Shown here: in pieces, positions 24,186-37,149 of the stretch
Layout: each line of letters starts with the position of its first letter
Position numbering within the stretch: the stretch's first letter is position 1
Assembly: GCF_004210375.1 (NCBI RefSeq)
Contig: NC_134834.1
Coordinates: forward strand, 93,252,170 to 93,316,169
From: Tachypleus tridentatus
Lineage: Eukaryota; Arthropoda; Merostomata; Xiphosura; Limulidae
Length of the DNA stretch: 64,000 bases
Direction: 5' to 3'
Translations under genes and position numbers: made by a program
The notes under the pieces: generated by a model
Told to the model about the DNA's origin: nothing
Databases searched by the model: none
What the model saw: the letters and a program-made list of their open reading frames with translations, nothing else

Positions 24186-26508
24186 TCTGTTGAAGTATAA
24201 ACTTCATCTGAGTTTGTGCAGTAATGAAAAAGTTGGAGACTTTTTTTTTTTCATTGCATTTCTCCATAGCGAGTGCTAGTTCACTCTCTGATTTAAGTTT
24301 TTGTCTTTGGTTTAAAGACATAATGCGATCCATGTTTGTAGCTAACGTTAACCTACGTCAAAAATAACAGATACTCAATAACAGCAATAACAGACATGGA
24401 GAAGGTTGTGACCTACCACTAACACTTCATTTCTTTTAGCCTATTATCCCGCAAAATTTGGTTGAGATTGGCCCAACGATCAGGGAAGAGTTAGATAAAA
24501 TATTTAAGATCATACAATTCCAGAGTTAATAAATAATTGTATTTATTAGAATATTCTTCATTATTTATATTTTTTGTTACTTCGCCTGACATATGAGGTA
24601 TAATAAGGCTTCACGTATTAAAAAAATGATGAAGTTAAAATATAATTGTGCTGTTGAAAAAATAAATCCTTAGTAAAAGTTACGACTTTATCTGTACTGA
24701 ACAATTATAAAGATTATTAAAAATCATTGTGGATGTAGTATGAAAAGCTAAAGCACTTGATTTAAACTTTACAGAAAGAGGTGCAAAGGGAAAATATTCT
24801 AAGATTTAACCTTACTATTAATACCTACCCTTAAACATGGACTACTTTGCACATCGGACCTTTAAACCCAAAGCTAAATTGTAGATATACAAGCTAGAAG
24901 GAAATTTCGAACCTGTAACTTAAACCTAAATGCATTATCTACTGAAACTACCATGCCTGCTGGTCAGTAGAAACAGGGGTTCTTCCCCTTTCGTCTCAAC
25001 ATTTATTTATTCTGAAATATGCAGATATGAAAAAGTATTATATCATCTAAATATTTATCTAAATAACTGATATGAAGATTCTTAAGGGAAGTACATCTAT
25101 GTGTTCTATTTTTCTCAGTTTATAAACTGATGTTTTATGAAGATTTACATAAATTCACTTTATCTTCATGGAAACTGAGCAAAACTCACTACATCTTCAA
25201 AATTAGACATAGAGGAAAATGAAACGTTTATACTTAACTCTCAGTTATTGGTTTTGATCAATAAATAATATGAAAACAAATATGTAAGGTTTTGGTTTTG
25301 TTTGGTTCCATACCCTAGATTTCTATGTCTGACCTTAAATATTTTGAAGAAGTAAAAAAAAAAAAAAACATCCTCTGTGGGTTTTGATAAGTAAAACAAT
25401 AGATGTATCAAAATAATAAAACTAATTTAAATATTTTCTTAATTAAATGTATGAAGAGGTGACCTTTAAGAAACTTTGAGCTTTTGGTGCTGATAAAAGA
25501 AAAATGAAAATACTGAAAATTTTCTAAAAGTACATTTCTCTTGAACTAGACAACGCGCGTAGCACAAACGGACCAATAGGATCATTAAATTATTTTTTCG
25601 ACTTCAAAGTTCACTTAATTCAGATAATGTTAATTCATCAGCTCTCTTCAGCTTAAGGTTTGCTATGTGGCTGATTTCATTAGCTACTTGTATAGATCAT
25701 AGATCTCATTACAGATCTTAAAAGATTCAATGAAGAGTTTCTTCAACACTGAAAGATATTCATGTAAAAATGGGAGTTAATCTTATCTTGGAATGCTCTT
25801 ATGACATTATACTGTGGCATTTTACATTTATCTTCTTAAGGCATATGAGACGCTTTGAGCTAATACGTGTTGATTTTATGAAGCACACAATGAGCTGTTA
25901 AAAGTATTTTTTTATAGTGAAAGGTCTAGGATCATTAACTATATGTGGACTAAAATAATAATCTCCATTACTGAACCAAAATATGACCACTAAACACTAT
26001 GGGATGTTTTCTCGGAAAGAGAAGATTAAGTGAGTTTTAAAAAGTAACCTAAATAATTAACTGAGACTAAATAGAACATATTTATTCAATATATACGGCG
26101 ATCTGTGTTAGATATATTTTGACCTGTTTTGTATATGTGTATAAAGTGACACTACACACAATAACACATTTTTTTTATTTGCTGTTGCATTAATTGTATT
26201 ACAAGTAAACAATGGGCCTAGAAAAAATATATCTACCCAAACTAGAAAACCACGGGAACTAAGAAGATATAGGGTGACAGATGAGTACAATTGGTTGTAA
26301 TACAACTGATTCATAAAGAAATTAAATATTTCAAACTCAGTTAGATGCAACGAATCCAAGCTAGCTTACGAGTTCCTATTTAAAACAAAATACTCCCTTA
26401 ACGCTATAAAATATTACAGAGAATAAATAGATCTAAATACCACTTTTTATAAAACTCGTGGGTAGAAATCAGTTGTATCCAAAATACGAGAAATTTTATA
26501 AAAATGTA

Positions 26509-26699
26509 CAGATAAGGCATTGTTTTATCACAAACCATTACAGATAAGGTATTGTTTTATCACAATCCATCACAGATAAGGTATTGTTTTATCACAATCC
26601 ATCACAGATAAGGTATTTTTTATCACAATCCATCACAAATAAGGTATTGTTTTATCACAATCCATCAGAGATAAAGTATTGTTTTATCACAATCCATCA
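26509..26699. repeat. 32-bp minisatellite, six copies
   Basis: The unit is CAGATAAGGTATTGTTTTAT + CACAATCCATCA; copies differ at a few sites. Confidence 0.95.
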
Positions 26700-26834
26700 A
26701 AATACATTTATATAAAAATTTTTTGAATTGATTTTATGTCTAACACTAACATATTAATTCTGATGTGCATCATTAGTGAGGTGCCGCTAACTTATGGTGA
26801 GCGTAAAATTTGTAACGCACCTGTGACTGTTTGT

Positions 26835-27055
26835 TTACAGATATTTGTACAAAGTGTTATATGATTTAGCCGTCCCTAATACTGAACCAGAAATATGACT
26901 GCCAGTCAACATCCACCACGAGCTCTTGACTCACCAAATAGTGGGGTTTGACGGTCACCCTTATAATTCACCCAGGTAGCCAAAGTGTGGAGTCCGAATG
27001 CTTAATTATTTTAGGTACTGATAGGACACGAACCCTGAACTCGCAGATTTAACAA
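26835..27055 (-). mobile_element. Ancient SINE A-related copy
   Basis: Blocks in SINE order: TTTAGCCGTCCCTAAT, CCACCACGAGCTCTTGACTC, ACCAAATAGTGGGGTTTGAC, then a decayed head (GGACACGAACCCTGAACTCG). It may represent an older subfamily. Confidence 0.65.
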
Positions 27056-27466
27056 ATGAAAACGAAAATCATGAATTTTAACTTTTGAATGTAAATTTGT
27101 TGTGGTCTTTTTTTCATAAATGTTTGCAAATTTCAGAATTATTCTTCGAAAAGTTTATAACTTCTGTAAAAGATAATTTATCTTATAATTAATTCTCTGC
27201 ACAAATATTTACAACTATGTGTTTTAATTTAACAATTAATTTAATATCATCTGCTTAATAACAGTCATTCAAAGAACTTCCACTCGAGGGAGAGATGTTT
27301 TTGTTTAAGTCCTAAAACATTTTTAGAAAGTGAAAACTGAGTATATGGTATTTCAATTTAACGGTACATTATGCTACACATCAGCTACATGTACAGGCAT
27401 ACACAGTCCTAATTAGGAACTGTTAATTTGTAGGACAGCAGCCACTCAGCAGAAGCTATCTTCTAG

Positions 27467-27754
27467 GCCTGGCATCGCCAAGCGTGTTAAGGCGTGCGAC
27501 TCGTAATCTGAGGGTCGCGGGTTCGCATCCCCGTCGCTCCAACATGCAAAAATGCTTGCCCTTTCAGCCGTGGGGCGTTATAAAGTTACGGTCAATCCCA
27601 CTATTCGTTGGTAAAAGAGTAGCCCAAGAGTTGGAGGTGGGTGGTGATGACTAGCTGCCTTCCCTCTAGTCTTACACTGCTAAATTAGGGACGGCTAGCA
27701 CAGATAGCCCTTGAGTAATTTTGTGCGAAATTCCAAAACAAACAAACAAACAAA
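27467..27754 (+). mobile_element. SINE A copy with perfect 13-bp TSD
   Basis: AGCTATCTTCTAG at 27454-27466 and 27755-27767. Full-length, with tail AAACAAACAAACAAACAAA. Confidence 0.97.
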
Positions 27755-27892
27755 AGCTATCTTCTAGACAACAACGCCTCACCGAAAAGGCCAAACGAAT
27801 GCCACAGGTAAAAAGTGTACACAACTGAAATGCATAGCATGCTCAGCGATGCATTTGGATAATCACTAATTCACACCAGGCTCAGGAATACT

Positions 27893-28160
27893 GCTTGTTT
27901 GTTTGTTCGTTGAATATCGCGCAAAGCTACTCGATGGCTATCTGCGCTAGACGCCCCTAATTTTGAAGAGATAGACTATAAGAAAGCTGGGTAACCAATA
28001 ACACACGCAGCCAACTTATAGGTTATTCTTATCAGTCCAAATAGTGGGATTTGACTATTACTCTTATAACACGCCCACGGCCTAGAAGGGTGGAGCGTGA
28101 TTTGTTTTTATTTCTGTTTATGATAACGGGACACGGACCACGGAAATCTAAATTCTCAAC
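27893..28160 (-). mobile_element. Divergent SINE A subfamily copy
   Basis: The tail and 3' module match family A, but the body differs in a consistent way (AACACACGCAGCCAACTTAT, TATTACTCTTATAACACGCC) and the head reads GGGACACGGACCACGGAAAT. It shares the CCAAATAGTGGGATTTGAC variant with the copy at 26835. Confidence 0.7.
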
Positions 28161-30294
28161 AATCACACTAACCTCTGAAACTCGCTCGGACCTAGAAAAA
28201 TATAGTGTTGTTTTTTTTTCGATAAAAGCTTCCAGTTTCGTTTTTACCTTGTATATTTCTTACAGTGGCAATTAACTTATTTCAGAATGTACAACAATTG
28301 TATAAATATAAAAAAAGCATTATTTTTATCAAAATTTTTGCTTTAACAATCATGCTACGACGTATGAATTATGTATCAAAAACCAATCATCATATAAAGT
28401 ATAAAAGCAATTTCTTGTAGATTTTACGTAGGCTTTAATTATTAAGAACTAAGTTTTACAAATTAAAATGATAAAATAGAATATATTTATTTAAACGAAA
28501 CCTGCATAACAAAATGCAAAAAATTAGCATTAAAAATATTTAAAATTATCTTAAAAACGATAACAAATTATATTGTAATTATATAAAAGAAAACCTACTC
28601 ACTTAAATACTTGTTGAAGAATCCGCAAGCGATTGCGGCCCTATGTTTCTAGATGGAATCTAATGGTGATAACTAACTAACTAACTATATAAAAGAAAAT
28701 GAAGTAGGCCATTGCTTACAAAACTTCCATCTGTATGTTTGGGGTCTCAAACCGCTATAAACCGGGTTTCGATACGCCGTTTCACCTGATAGTTTTCTTC
28801 TCTAAGTCAGCCATCTTTAATCCGAACGATATAAAAATAAAAATGATCCACTTTCACGCTTAGCGGTAATGAAAATATTAGGCCAGTATATATTAACAGC
28901 CTATCTCAAGAAATATACAAATGTTATTTCACTGATCATACAAGATGTAAATTATGCTGTATCGAGTTTCTTTTTCATAGATAATGCATAATTTTATTTC
29001 TGTTTGAATCCTTCTATTTGCCAGAATTCATGTTGAAAAGTTAAAATATAAAATTAAGTATAATATAAAATTAAGTATAAATTAATATTAAGTGTAAAAT
29101 TAAGTAAATATTGAAACGTTTTGAGGTAATATAAGCCTATGTGGAATTGCTCTTTTCAAATATTTAAGTATACAAATTAAGGTCAGAGATTGTTTTAAAA
29201 TATAACTTTGAAACCGAATAACGTATTTAAATAACCAATCGATTATTCTATTGCATATTTCTTTGTAAATTTGCCACGATGATATACTAGTGTGTGTGTG
29301 TGAAGTTCTATTGAGCCACTACAAAGTTTCCAGTACATTATATTAACACGACTTTTAATATGCAACTCGGCAAATCACGTGACAGCCATAGCCAATACTA
29401 AAATCGTAGTGGAACAAAATGTGTCAGAACTACATTTTGATATTATTTAGTATTTTTATAGGTAGTATGATTCCATCTAAAACTGATATCTCTTAGGAAA
29501 TTTATGTTGTTACTCGTTTAGTGTAAAACTATACAATGACTTATGTGCGCTCTATCAACTATGGATAACCAAATCCTTAACGGAAGCGTTGTAACTCCTG
29601 TAAGCTAAACGCTATGCATTAATATGATAAAGATCTGCTCATATTGGGTATTTCAAATTTTCAAGATAATGATATCTCTTGTACTCAATGACTTTGGAAA
29701 ACAAATAAATATTGATCAACTTGGAGATTCAGAACCATACAGAAAGAGACCTACAACAAGTCGTACGCCAACTGTGGTAAGCAAAGTGTGGCATCTTGTA
29801 ACAGGTGAGATTCCACAAAAACAGGATAAGTAGCAAACACCGTCCACGAACCGTTGGCAACATAGCTGAATATCAAGAGAAATCTCCGTTTGATAAAACG
29901 ACATATGTCGGATGTACACAGGCAACTTTCATGACACATCGTCGCGTAACTAAATGAGCTCAATAATGAAACAAATATTAACGCTGTTCATATGAACTAT
30001 ACCAGACAAATTGCTGGAAACAGCGTGCAACGCCTATGGATTTTTGTTGAAACGGATTGTTGAAATTAACGCTGGGAAACCGTCATCCTCGTACACTAGA
30101 TGGATTATGGACAGCACAGCCTCAAGATAAGGCATTTAGCAATGGAAACTTACATCACGAGACTATTGTAAAGACGCCAGATAGAGCATGATACAACGAG
30201 ACAACATGGACTGTAAAGACGTGGTGAAGCTATTAGTACATTAGAGACTTATCCAGTGAATATTAGCAAATACCTGTCAAGGTTTGGTTGATGT

Positions 30295-30392
30295 TAAGCA
30301 AAATGCTACAAAATGGGTTTTCTGTGCCCTGCCCACCACGGATATCGAAACCTGGATTCTAGTGTTGTCAGTCTGCTGTGCTACTAAGAAAC
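30295..30392 (-). mobile_element. SINE B fragment beside the gypsy relic
   Basis: AAATGCTACAAAATGGGTTT, CCACCACGGATATCGAAACC. It directly precedes the RT relic and may have cut it. Confidence 0.7.
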
Positions 30393-30399
30393 ATGTCCA

Positions 30400-31360
30400 T
30401 CGAGATGGAGGATCTAAACACTGCTTTCTTATCGGATAATGGACCATACCAATTTAAAGTGATGTCTTTTGGCCCTTAAAATGTACTCACTACCTTCTTA
30501 AAGCTTGTGAATAAGGCCTTAGCAGGAGCAACTGAATGTTCCAAGGTTAAAATACTGGTAATATTATAGTGTTTTTCACCCACATTTGGACAACATTTGA
30601 AATACCTTGAATTTGTCTTCCACAAACTACCTACAACTAATATTACAGCAAAAGTTTCTAAAAGCACAATCAGAAGTGTCACATTTAAGACTGAAACTCT
30701 CTTTTGAAGGAATACACACAAATGGCGATAAACAGAAAGATGTTACAGACTTTCCAACCACAAGCAGCTACAAAAATTTAACCACATTCTTGGGTATGTG
30801 TATCTGGTACAATATGTTTCTTCCAAACTTTGCTACAATCGCTGAATCTTTAGATCAGTGTCAAAGAAAATGCATCAGGTAGATATGGACCCTTCAGTAG
30901 GAGGGCACATTCCAGAAATTAAAGCAGGTTTTATGTGGATCCCTGTCTCGTAACTTCCAAAAAAGGTGAACGCAAAGTTCTTTTTTCCACAGTGATGCAT
31001 CAGATATTGAATCAGGAACAGTTCTGTGTCAGAAGGGTGTTGTAGCATATGTAAGTAGAACACGGAGCTCTGCAGAAAAAAACTAGACCAGTACAGAGCT
31101 ATAATATGTAACCATAGTCTGGGTTATAGAAACATTTAAGATACATCTAGATGGAGAAGAATTCACAGTTACTATTGACTGCACTGCCTTGAAATAGTCA
31201 CAGGTATCTCTTAAGTTAACTGGCAGACTAATGTGTTGGTCACTAAAATTGCAAAATTTAACATTCAAAATACTGCACAGAAAAGGAAAGGAGAACCAGT
31301 TACCTGATGTCCTATCTAGGCATCCAATTGACCCCCGAGAAAGAAACTTCAGAAGTTGAC
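30400..31360 (+). pseudogene. Second Ty3/gypsy RT-RNase H relic
   Basis: From 30430: LSDNGPYQFKVMSFGP (fingers/palm), FLKLVNKALAGATE, then 30660-30850 LKLSFEGIHTNGDKQKDVTD and LTTFLGMCIWYNMFLPNFAT (thumb/connection). RNase H follows: SDASDIESGTVLCQKGVVAY near 30990-31060, VTIDCTALK near 31170, and HRKGKENQLPDVLSRHPID near 31275-31335. Several stops. No integrase or LTR is recognised; it is a fragment of a different element from that at 40.9-47.4 kb. Confidence 0.8.
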
Positions 31361-31891
31361 ATCAGTAAGATATTATTTAATTTTTTTTACTATTGTCAAT
31401 GCTAACACTAGAGAACAAAGGGCGCCCGAACAAGGACCTTTTCACAAAGATTTAATTTTGTTATTATGAATAAACTGTGTTTTTGTTGTGGAACTGTGAT
31501 TGTAGTAGTGAAAGTTTAAGACCGTTACAAGATTATTTCATTATAGTGTTATTAAGCATCTGTTTATAAGCTATTGATTAATAACCACCGTGTTTAGTTT
31601 ACCATCTATGTGTTCAGCTAATTAATTATTTTAAAGTAAGTTCGCTTAGTTCTATCAACGTACTCAATTTTATTCTGTCCTAGTTCGTCATTATTATCAA
31701 ACGAATATTAACTGAAAATTCAGTGTAATCAAAGTTATGATTTTTTTTTTTACAAATAAAAATTATTCATATATTTTTATTATATCTAAATGAATAACGA
31801 AGTCCTTGAACTAAGACACATAATAGCGATATTCTTAGAAATATAAAGTTTCAGTTTTTGTGATACATTCAAATGAAACTGCATTTAAATA

Positions 31892-32160
31892 GTACGGATC
31901 TGGCCAGGTGGGTTAAGGCGTTCCAGTCGTAATCCAAGGGTCGCGAGTTCGAACCCCCGTCGCACCAAACATGTTTGCCCATTCAGCCGTGGGGGCGTTA
32001 TAATGTGACGGTCATCCCACTATTCGTTGGTAAAAGAGTAGCCTAAGAGTTGGCGGTGGGTGGTGATGACTAACTTCCTTCCCTCTAGTTTTACACTGCT
32101 AAATTAGGGACGGATAGCGCAGATAGCCCTCGAGTAGCTTTGCGCGAAATTAAAAAAAAC
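31892..32160 (+). mobile_element. SINE A copy
   Basis: Forward, nearly full-length (first bases of the head decayed), with B box GAGTTCGAACCC. Confidence 0.92.
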
Positions 32161-32851
32161 TATTTTTTTTGTTAGAATACATCTGTGTTACTCGAACGAA
32201 GATGGATTGTAATAAGTTGATTATGTTCAGTAATTATTATTGTTTGAGAAAAATCATATATTCTTATTTGAAATATAGACCAAATATTCCAAGAGAAATT
32301 TCAAATTTATTCCTAAACCAAATGTTTACATATTTACCACACACTACAGTAAAAAACAACACACTGGTTCCACCAATCAAGAAATTAATTTTAAACAAAT
32401 AAGCAAATCTTTTAAACAAATATCATTAATTAAAAACTCATTTTGCAACATTTGAAGTAACAAGTCATTAAACCGCTCAATATATTTTTGAGATAGATTT
32501 ATAATAGTTTGACCACTTACCTTGAAGCGTATCTTTTACCATAGAAGAGTGTATTAAATGTTAGATTCATGTTCTCATTCTAACTTCACTGACACTGTAT
32601 GCCTATCACATAGCTTGAAATGTCATTAACTCACCTCTGTTGATGATATTTTTTGGGTTTGTCTTCACTAATGAAATATATCAATCTGTTTCTAATGCTC
32701 TAGTTTTTAGAGTTAGAAAAGATGAAAATCCCCTTAGACCACAGACGAATTGTTTATAATTAAATTTCATTTAATAAGTCCAATAGAGATTTCAAAAGCT
32801 TAAATATAATATTTCAGATTATTCGTGTGCATATGATGTTCATCCATAATG

Positions 32852-33127
32852 GGCCCAGCATGGCCAGATGGGTTAAGACGTTAGACTCATAATCTGAGGG
32901 TCGCGGGTTCGAATCTCTGTCGCACGAAACATGCTCGCCCTTTCAGCCGTGAGAGCGTTATAATGTACGGTCAATCACACTATTCGTTGGTAAAAGAGTA
33001 GCCCAAGAGTTGGCGGTGGGTAGTGATGACTAGCTGCCTTCCCTCTAGTCTTACACTGCTAAATTAGGGATGGCTAGCGCAGATAGCTCTCGAGTAACTT
33101 TGCGCGAAATTCAAAAGCAAACAAACA
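32852..33127 (+). mobile_element. SINE A copy just upstream of the DH44 coding exon
   Basis: Forward, full-length (GGGCCCAGCATGGCCAGATG), ending about 330 bp before the DH44 acceptor. Confidence 0.93.
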
Positions 33128-33454
33128 ATACAAATGAAAACCAATTTACTCTTTATCATTTGCGAGTGGTTCAACGACTCTAAATACGTTCAGTATAGTA
33201 AATCAGCTTCAATGTCACTGATCACCATTTACATGACATTAAACAGTGGGTCTCTCCACACCACTTTCTTAAATTGTTAACAACACACATATAACAGAGC
33301 ATCATTCATTTCAAAGGAGGAAAGAGGTAACCATTTCGAAAAAAATATATATATAACTTCATATTATAGAGTTCAAGGCATCGTATTTTTTAAAACTCAT
33401 ACCGTTTGTGTTATGTCATCGAAATTAATTTGTTTGTCCTTATTCTTCCCACAG

Positions 33455-34229
33455 CATCCACATGATGATGACTACCCGCAGATGTTTGTTTGTCTTTGTA
33501 CCAACACTGCTACTGTTTCCCATGAACACCGTGTGTACTACTTTGTTTCAAACACACTTCCAAAGAACAGCCAAAGAAGAATTCCGAAATCAAGAAGGTT
33601 CTTTGACAGAGCCATTAAACTATAATATCGACCGGAACAGTAGTTACATAGAGTATCGGCTGGGTGAAAGTGACCGTTTTATTAAACCTATGATGTCACC
33701 TTTGGAGTTGTTAATAAGGAAGCTGGCCAAAGCCAAAGAAAAGTATGAAGAGACAAATCTTCTTAGGGACGAAGAAAACGAAGCAAATGTTGGACGCCAT
33801 TTTGAAGAGCTGGTCAAATCCGACCAAATTTCTAACCATTCTAAACAAAGACATAATACTTCCTTTATGAAAGATCAAAATAATCACGAAGAGGATATGA
33901 AATCGAGACAAGCAACGAGCGGCAAAGTCGACTTCTATATAACAGATGACAAGCCTCAAGAACGGAAGAAAAACTCGAAAATAATAATTAAAGATTACGT
34001 CAAAGTGAAGCGTGGAGATCGTCCATCTTTGTCGATTGTCAGCCCACTGGATGTCTTACGCCAAAGATTGATATTGGAAATGGCCCAAAGGAAAATGAAA
34101 CAGAGTCAACATCAGATCACAGCTAATGCTGAATTACTAGAAAACCTCGGTAAAAGAGACCCCTATCTGTTTAGAACTGGCCGAGCACTTAGACTGGGAA
34201 ACAGAAGTGTTATTTAAATGCTTGAACAG
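33455..34229 (+). CDS. DH44: Diuretic hormone 44 (CRF-like) prepropeptide; coding sequence 33462-34217
   Basis: Encodes a 251-residue secreted neuropeptide precursor. In arthropods DH44 acts on a CRF-type GPCR to drive fluid secretion. Residues 1 to about 25 form a signal peptide: a basic start, then a hydrophobic stretch ending near Cys25. The hormone lies at residues 185-229, after the cleavage site KVKR (181-184). It begins [19 protein letters not shown] and ends ELLENL, followed by Gly230 (amide donor) and Lys231-Arg232. That gives a 45-residue amidated peptide, the usual DH44 size; the PSLSI..P..VLRQ.L core is the family signature. Start chosen: first of three ATGs at 33462, seven bases after a good acceptor (pyrimidine run, cccacag ending 33454). 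The stop is at 34215-34217. A donor-like CAG/GTAAAC follows at 34230, so the 3' UTR may be spliced. The propeptide between signal and hormone is acidic/basic and poorly conserved, apart from a CRF-like stretch at residues 79-88. The family call is very secure; UTR structure is inferred. Confidence 0.93.
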
Positions 34230-34314
34230 GTAAACCAAATATAGCATTTTAACCACAAATGTTTTTAATTGGAACAAATACAAGATCGTGTAATGCGTAT
34301 GAAATAATCTTTCT

Positions 34315-34430
34315 CTGAGACAGCGGTAAGTCTATGGATTTACAACACTAAAATCAGAGGCTCGATTCCTCTTGGTAGGCACAGCAGATAGTTCGGTATG
34401 GCTTTACTGTAAGAAAAACACACACGATTG
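34315..34430 (+). mobile_element. SINE C copy just after the DH44 stop
   Basis: GACAGCGGTAAGTCTATGGA, GGCTCGATTCCTCTTGG, AGCAGATAGTTCGGTATGGC, tail AAAAACACACAC. It lies about 100 bp after the stop codon, so it could be in the 3' UTR or an intron. Confidence 0.8.
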
Positions 34431-35599
34431 TGATATATTTACTTTAATGTAAAACTGATACATTTTTACCTTGGTTACATATTTTTCGGCTTTTACTTTT
34501 GTGAAGTACGGACGTCTCATTATATTATGGAAAAAACATTTTCTTAATGTACATTAAGACTTGACTTTAACTGCCGAATAATCAGTTGATAACAATAACT
34601 AATATGAGAGCGAAACGTTAAAATTTTATTTGAAAGTAGAATCGACAAATAATGAAGTAGCTAATACAGCAATAGATCCAACTCTTATTTTCTTAAATAA
34701 ATTATTTGTTTAACTTAGAAAGACTAGACTCTAACAGGACGTAAATCTTTAACAAAATATAAAATATGTTTACACCTTTCTTTCGTGCCACATATACATA
34801 TATTATCGTACATAAATTAGGCACCACTCAGTCATTACCATGTATTTAAAACACACTAAGACCTTTTCAGAGCAGATATTTCACAGCTTTGTAATATCTG
34901 AAGTCAAAACAAACGCGTACACTTATATCTTATGTAAGTAACGCTAAAATGAATACCTGAAGCCAATACTGAATGCTTTCTTCAAGCTTCTAGCAACACT
35001 CAGTGGTAATAAATTTCCAGGCGTTTTGGAGTGTTGTTCGCAGTTCCATTCTTTGACTTTGACTACCTTGGCCGTTTATCTCCATTAACATAATCCCAAC
35101 ACACTCATCTTTATTGTGGTCTGAGCTCTGCAGAAGCCACATTAAACACACAGAGCGCTGTACTTCCTTTCTATACGTATACGTAATGATACTATTTTAT
35201 TACTTTCACTGTGTGTTTAGTATCGTTAGCATGCTGAAATGTTAATACTTCCCTTAACAATTTCATTGGGAATTTGCTTATATCGGCAGAATTCAGGACT
35301 ACATCTTCACAGTGTAGATCAACAGCGTCCGTTGTGATTAGAGTTCCATACTTGTGCGCTTCCCCAAACACGTTAACACAAAGGCAATTTTCGTTTTAAT
35401 CTCTGGTCATTTGTGCGACGAATCTCAAATCTACATTCATCAGGATAAATACTATTCTCCACAAACAAATTGTCCGGTTTTCTTTAAAGTTTACTTATTT
35501 GATGGAGTTACAAAAATCTCTATACTGTTTGCCTTACTGGAACAAAGATTTTTTGTCGTAATTGCATATTTTCTACTCTTATTTACGCAGTTTGCGTTG

Positions 35600-36255
35600 C
35601 AATAGAGAGGTGTTATCTTTAGCCTCGGTAATGTTTTAAATTTCTGTAACAAGGCAATATAGAGGTGCTATCTTTAGCCTCGGTAATGTTTTAAATTTCT
35701 GTAACAAGGCAATATAGAGGTTTTATCTTTAGCCTCGGTAATGTTTAAATTTCTGTAACTAGGCAATATAGAGGTGTTACCTTTAGCCTCGGTAATGTTT
35801 TAAATTTCTGTAACAAGGCAATATAGAGGTGTTATCTTTAGCCTCGGTAATGTTTTAAATTTCTGTAACAAGGCAATATAGAGGTGTTATCTTTAGCCTC
35901 GGTAATGTTTTACATTTCTGTAACAAGGCAATATAGAGGTGTTATCTTTAGCCTCGATAATGTTTTAAATTTCTGTAACAAGGCAATATAGAGGTGTTAT
36001 CTTTAGCCTCGGTAATGTTTTAAATTTCTGTAACAAGGCAATATAGAGGTGTTATCTGTCGCCTAGTAATGTTTTAAATTTCTGTAACAAGGCAATATAG
36101 AGGTGTTATCTGTCGCCTAGTAATGTTTTAAAACTCTGCAACAAAGCAATGCAGAGTGATATTTTAGCCTCGGTAATGTTTAAAAATTCTGTAACAAGAC
36201 AGTGTAGAAGTGTTATATTTAGCTGTGTCATGTTTTAAAATTCCGCAACAAGGCA
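35600..36255. repeat. 55-bp tandem array, about 12 copies
   Basis: The unit contains GTTTTAAATTTCTGTAACAA, GGCAATATAGAGGTGTTATC and TTTAGCCTCGGTAAT. Central copies are nearly identical, while the last three are diverged: an array growing from the middle. Confidence 0.97.
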
Positions 36256-36934
36256 GATGCTGGGTTTTAAACTTCTCAGTGCTGTAATAAGCATAGGTCA
36301 TTTAAGATCTGGACTAGCTCTTATCATTACATACAAGTTTTATTAAATCTTCCCCACTGACTGCAGCCCTGTTCATATAAAACTATAAAGATATGGTGCT
36401 ACTTCATCGGGAACCATCCATCCTTGGGCCATCTTTCGCATGTGAAAGGCCTGGTCAAGGTAGGTTCACAAGATAAATAACGTTTTATCTACTTTTGACA
36501 AACGGAAATGATAACTCTAATGAACAAAGAAAAATATTTTTATAATTTTCCCAACAAAATTAATAAATGTGGACAGTGTTATTTGATGTTGGATTTCAGT
36601 ACATCTAACAGCTACAAGTGCCAGTTTTCAGAAACATTATTATTTTCAGTTTTGACACCGTTGTATCCCAAGTTCAGGATTGACTTAAACAAACCACGTG
36701 ACTTAGAAAGTGTTATATACCAATAAAGGTTTTGGATAGTCATTCTTACAATATTTAAATCTTGGAACCTTTCGCACAAAAATGTGAATGATTGTCTTTA
36801 CGCAGGTCGGTGTGTGGGTATATACATATTAAGTTTATAAACTTATTTTCTCACGATACTTTGTTAATTTTAATAGTATTTGATTATTGGAGACAAAGGA
36901 GTGATATAATCAAGAAGTGTGTATTATTTTTCTT

Positions 36935-37048
36935 ATAGCAAAGACACATCTGGCTATCTGCTGTTCTCATCGAGGGGAATCGAACCCCTGATTTTAGCAT
37001 TGTAAATCCGTAGACTTACCGCTGCACAAGCGGGAGGTAATCAACAAG
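36935..37048 (-). mobile_element. SINE C copy
   Basis: Reverse: AGCAAAGACACATCTGGCTA, GGGGAATCGAACCCCTGATT, TAAATCCGTAGACTTACCGC. Confidence 0.85.
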
Positions 37049-37149
37049 TGATAATTTCATTTGTTTTTATTTATACTTTACTATTCTGTGACGGAATAAC
37101 GTAAGCCAAATTTGGTCAAATGTTTTGCACTTGGGAAAGTACTTGCATA

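Larger units (their letters stand above)
9033..33454 (+). other. Presumed DH44 intron, filled with mobile elements
   Basis: If the 5' exon assignment holds, this 24.4-kb interval is one intron holding about 15 SINEs, a mariner, a Tc1-like relic and a gypsy relic. Stretches without named features (17099-18034, 24201-26508, 28161-30294) are AT-rich and show no gene; 29620-30250 has broken frames of possible transposon origin (RPTTSRTPTVVSKVWHLV) that I cannot classify. Confidence 0.35.

Noticed and set aside
24895-24990. tRNA-derived repeat (TTTCGAACCTGTAACTTAAA, ACCATGCCTGCTGG)
   Set aside because: Only a weak B-box-like match, and no shared 3' module, tail or second copy in the window.
29624-30250. 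Possible DNA transposon or gag upstream of the gypsy relic
   Set aside because: Some stretches look protein-like (RPTTSRTPTVVSKVWHLV), but the frames are too broken and no catalytic motif is visible; not called.
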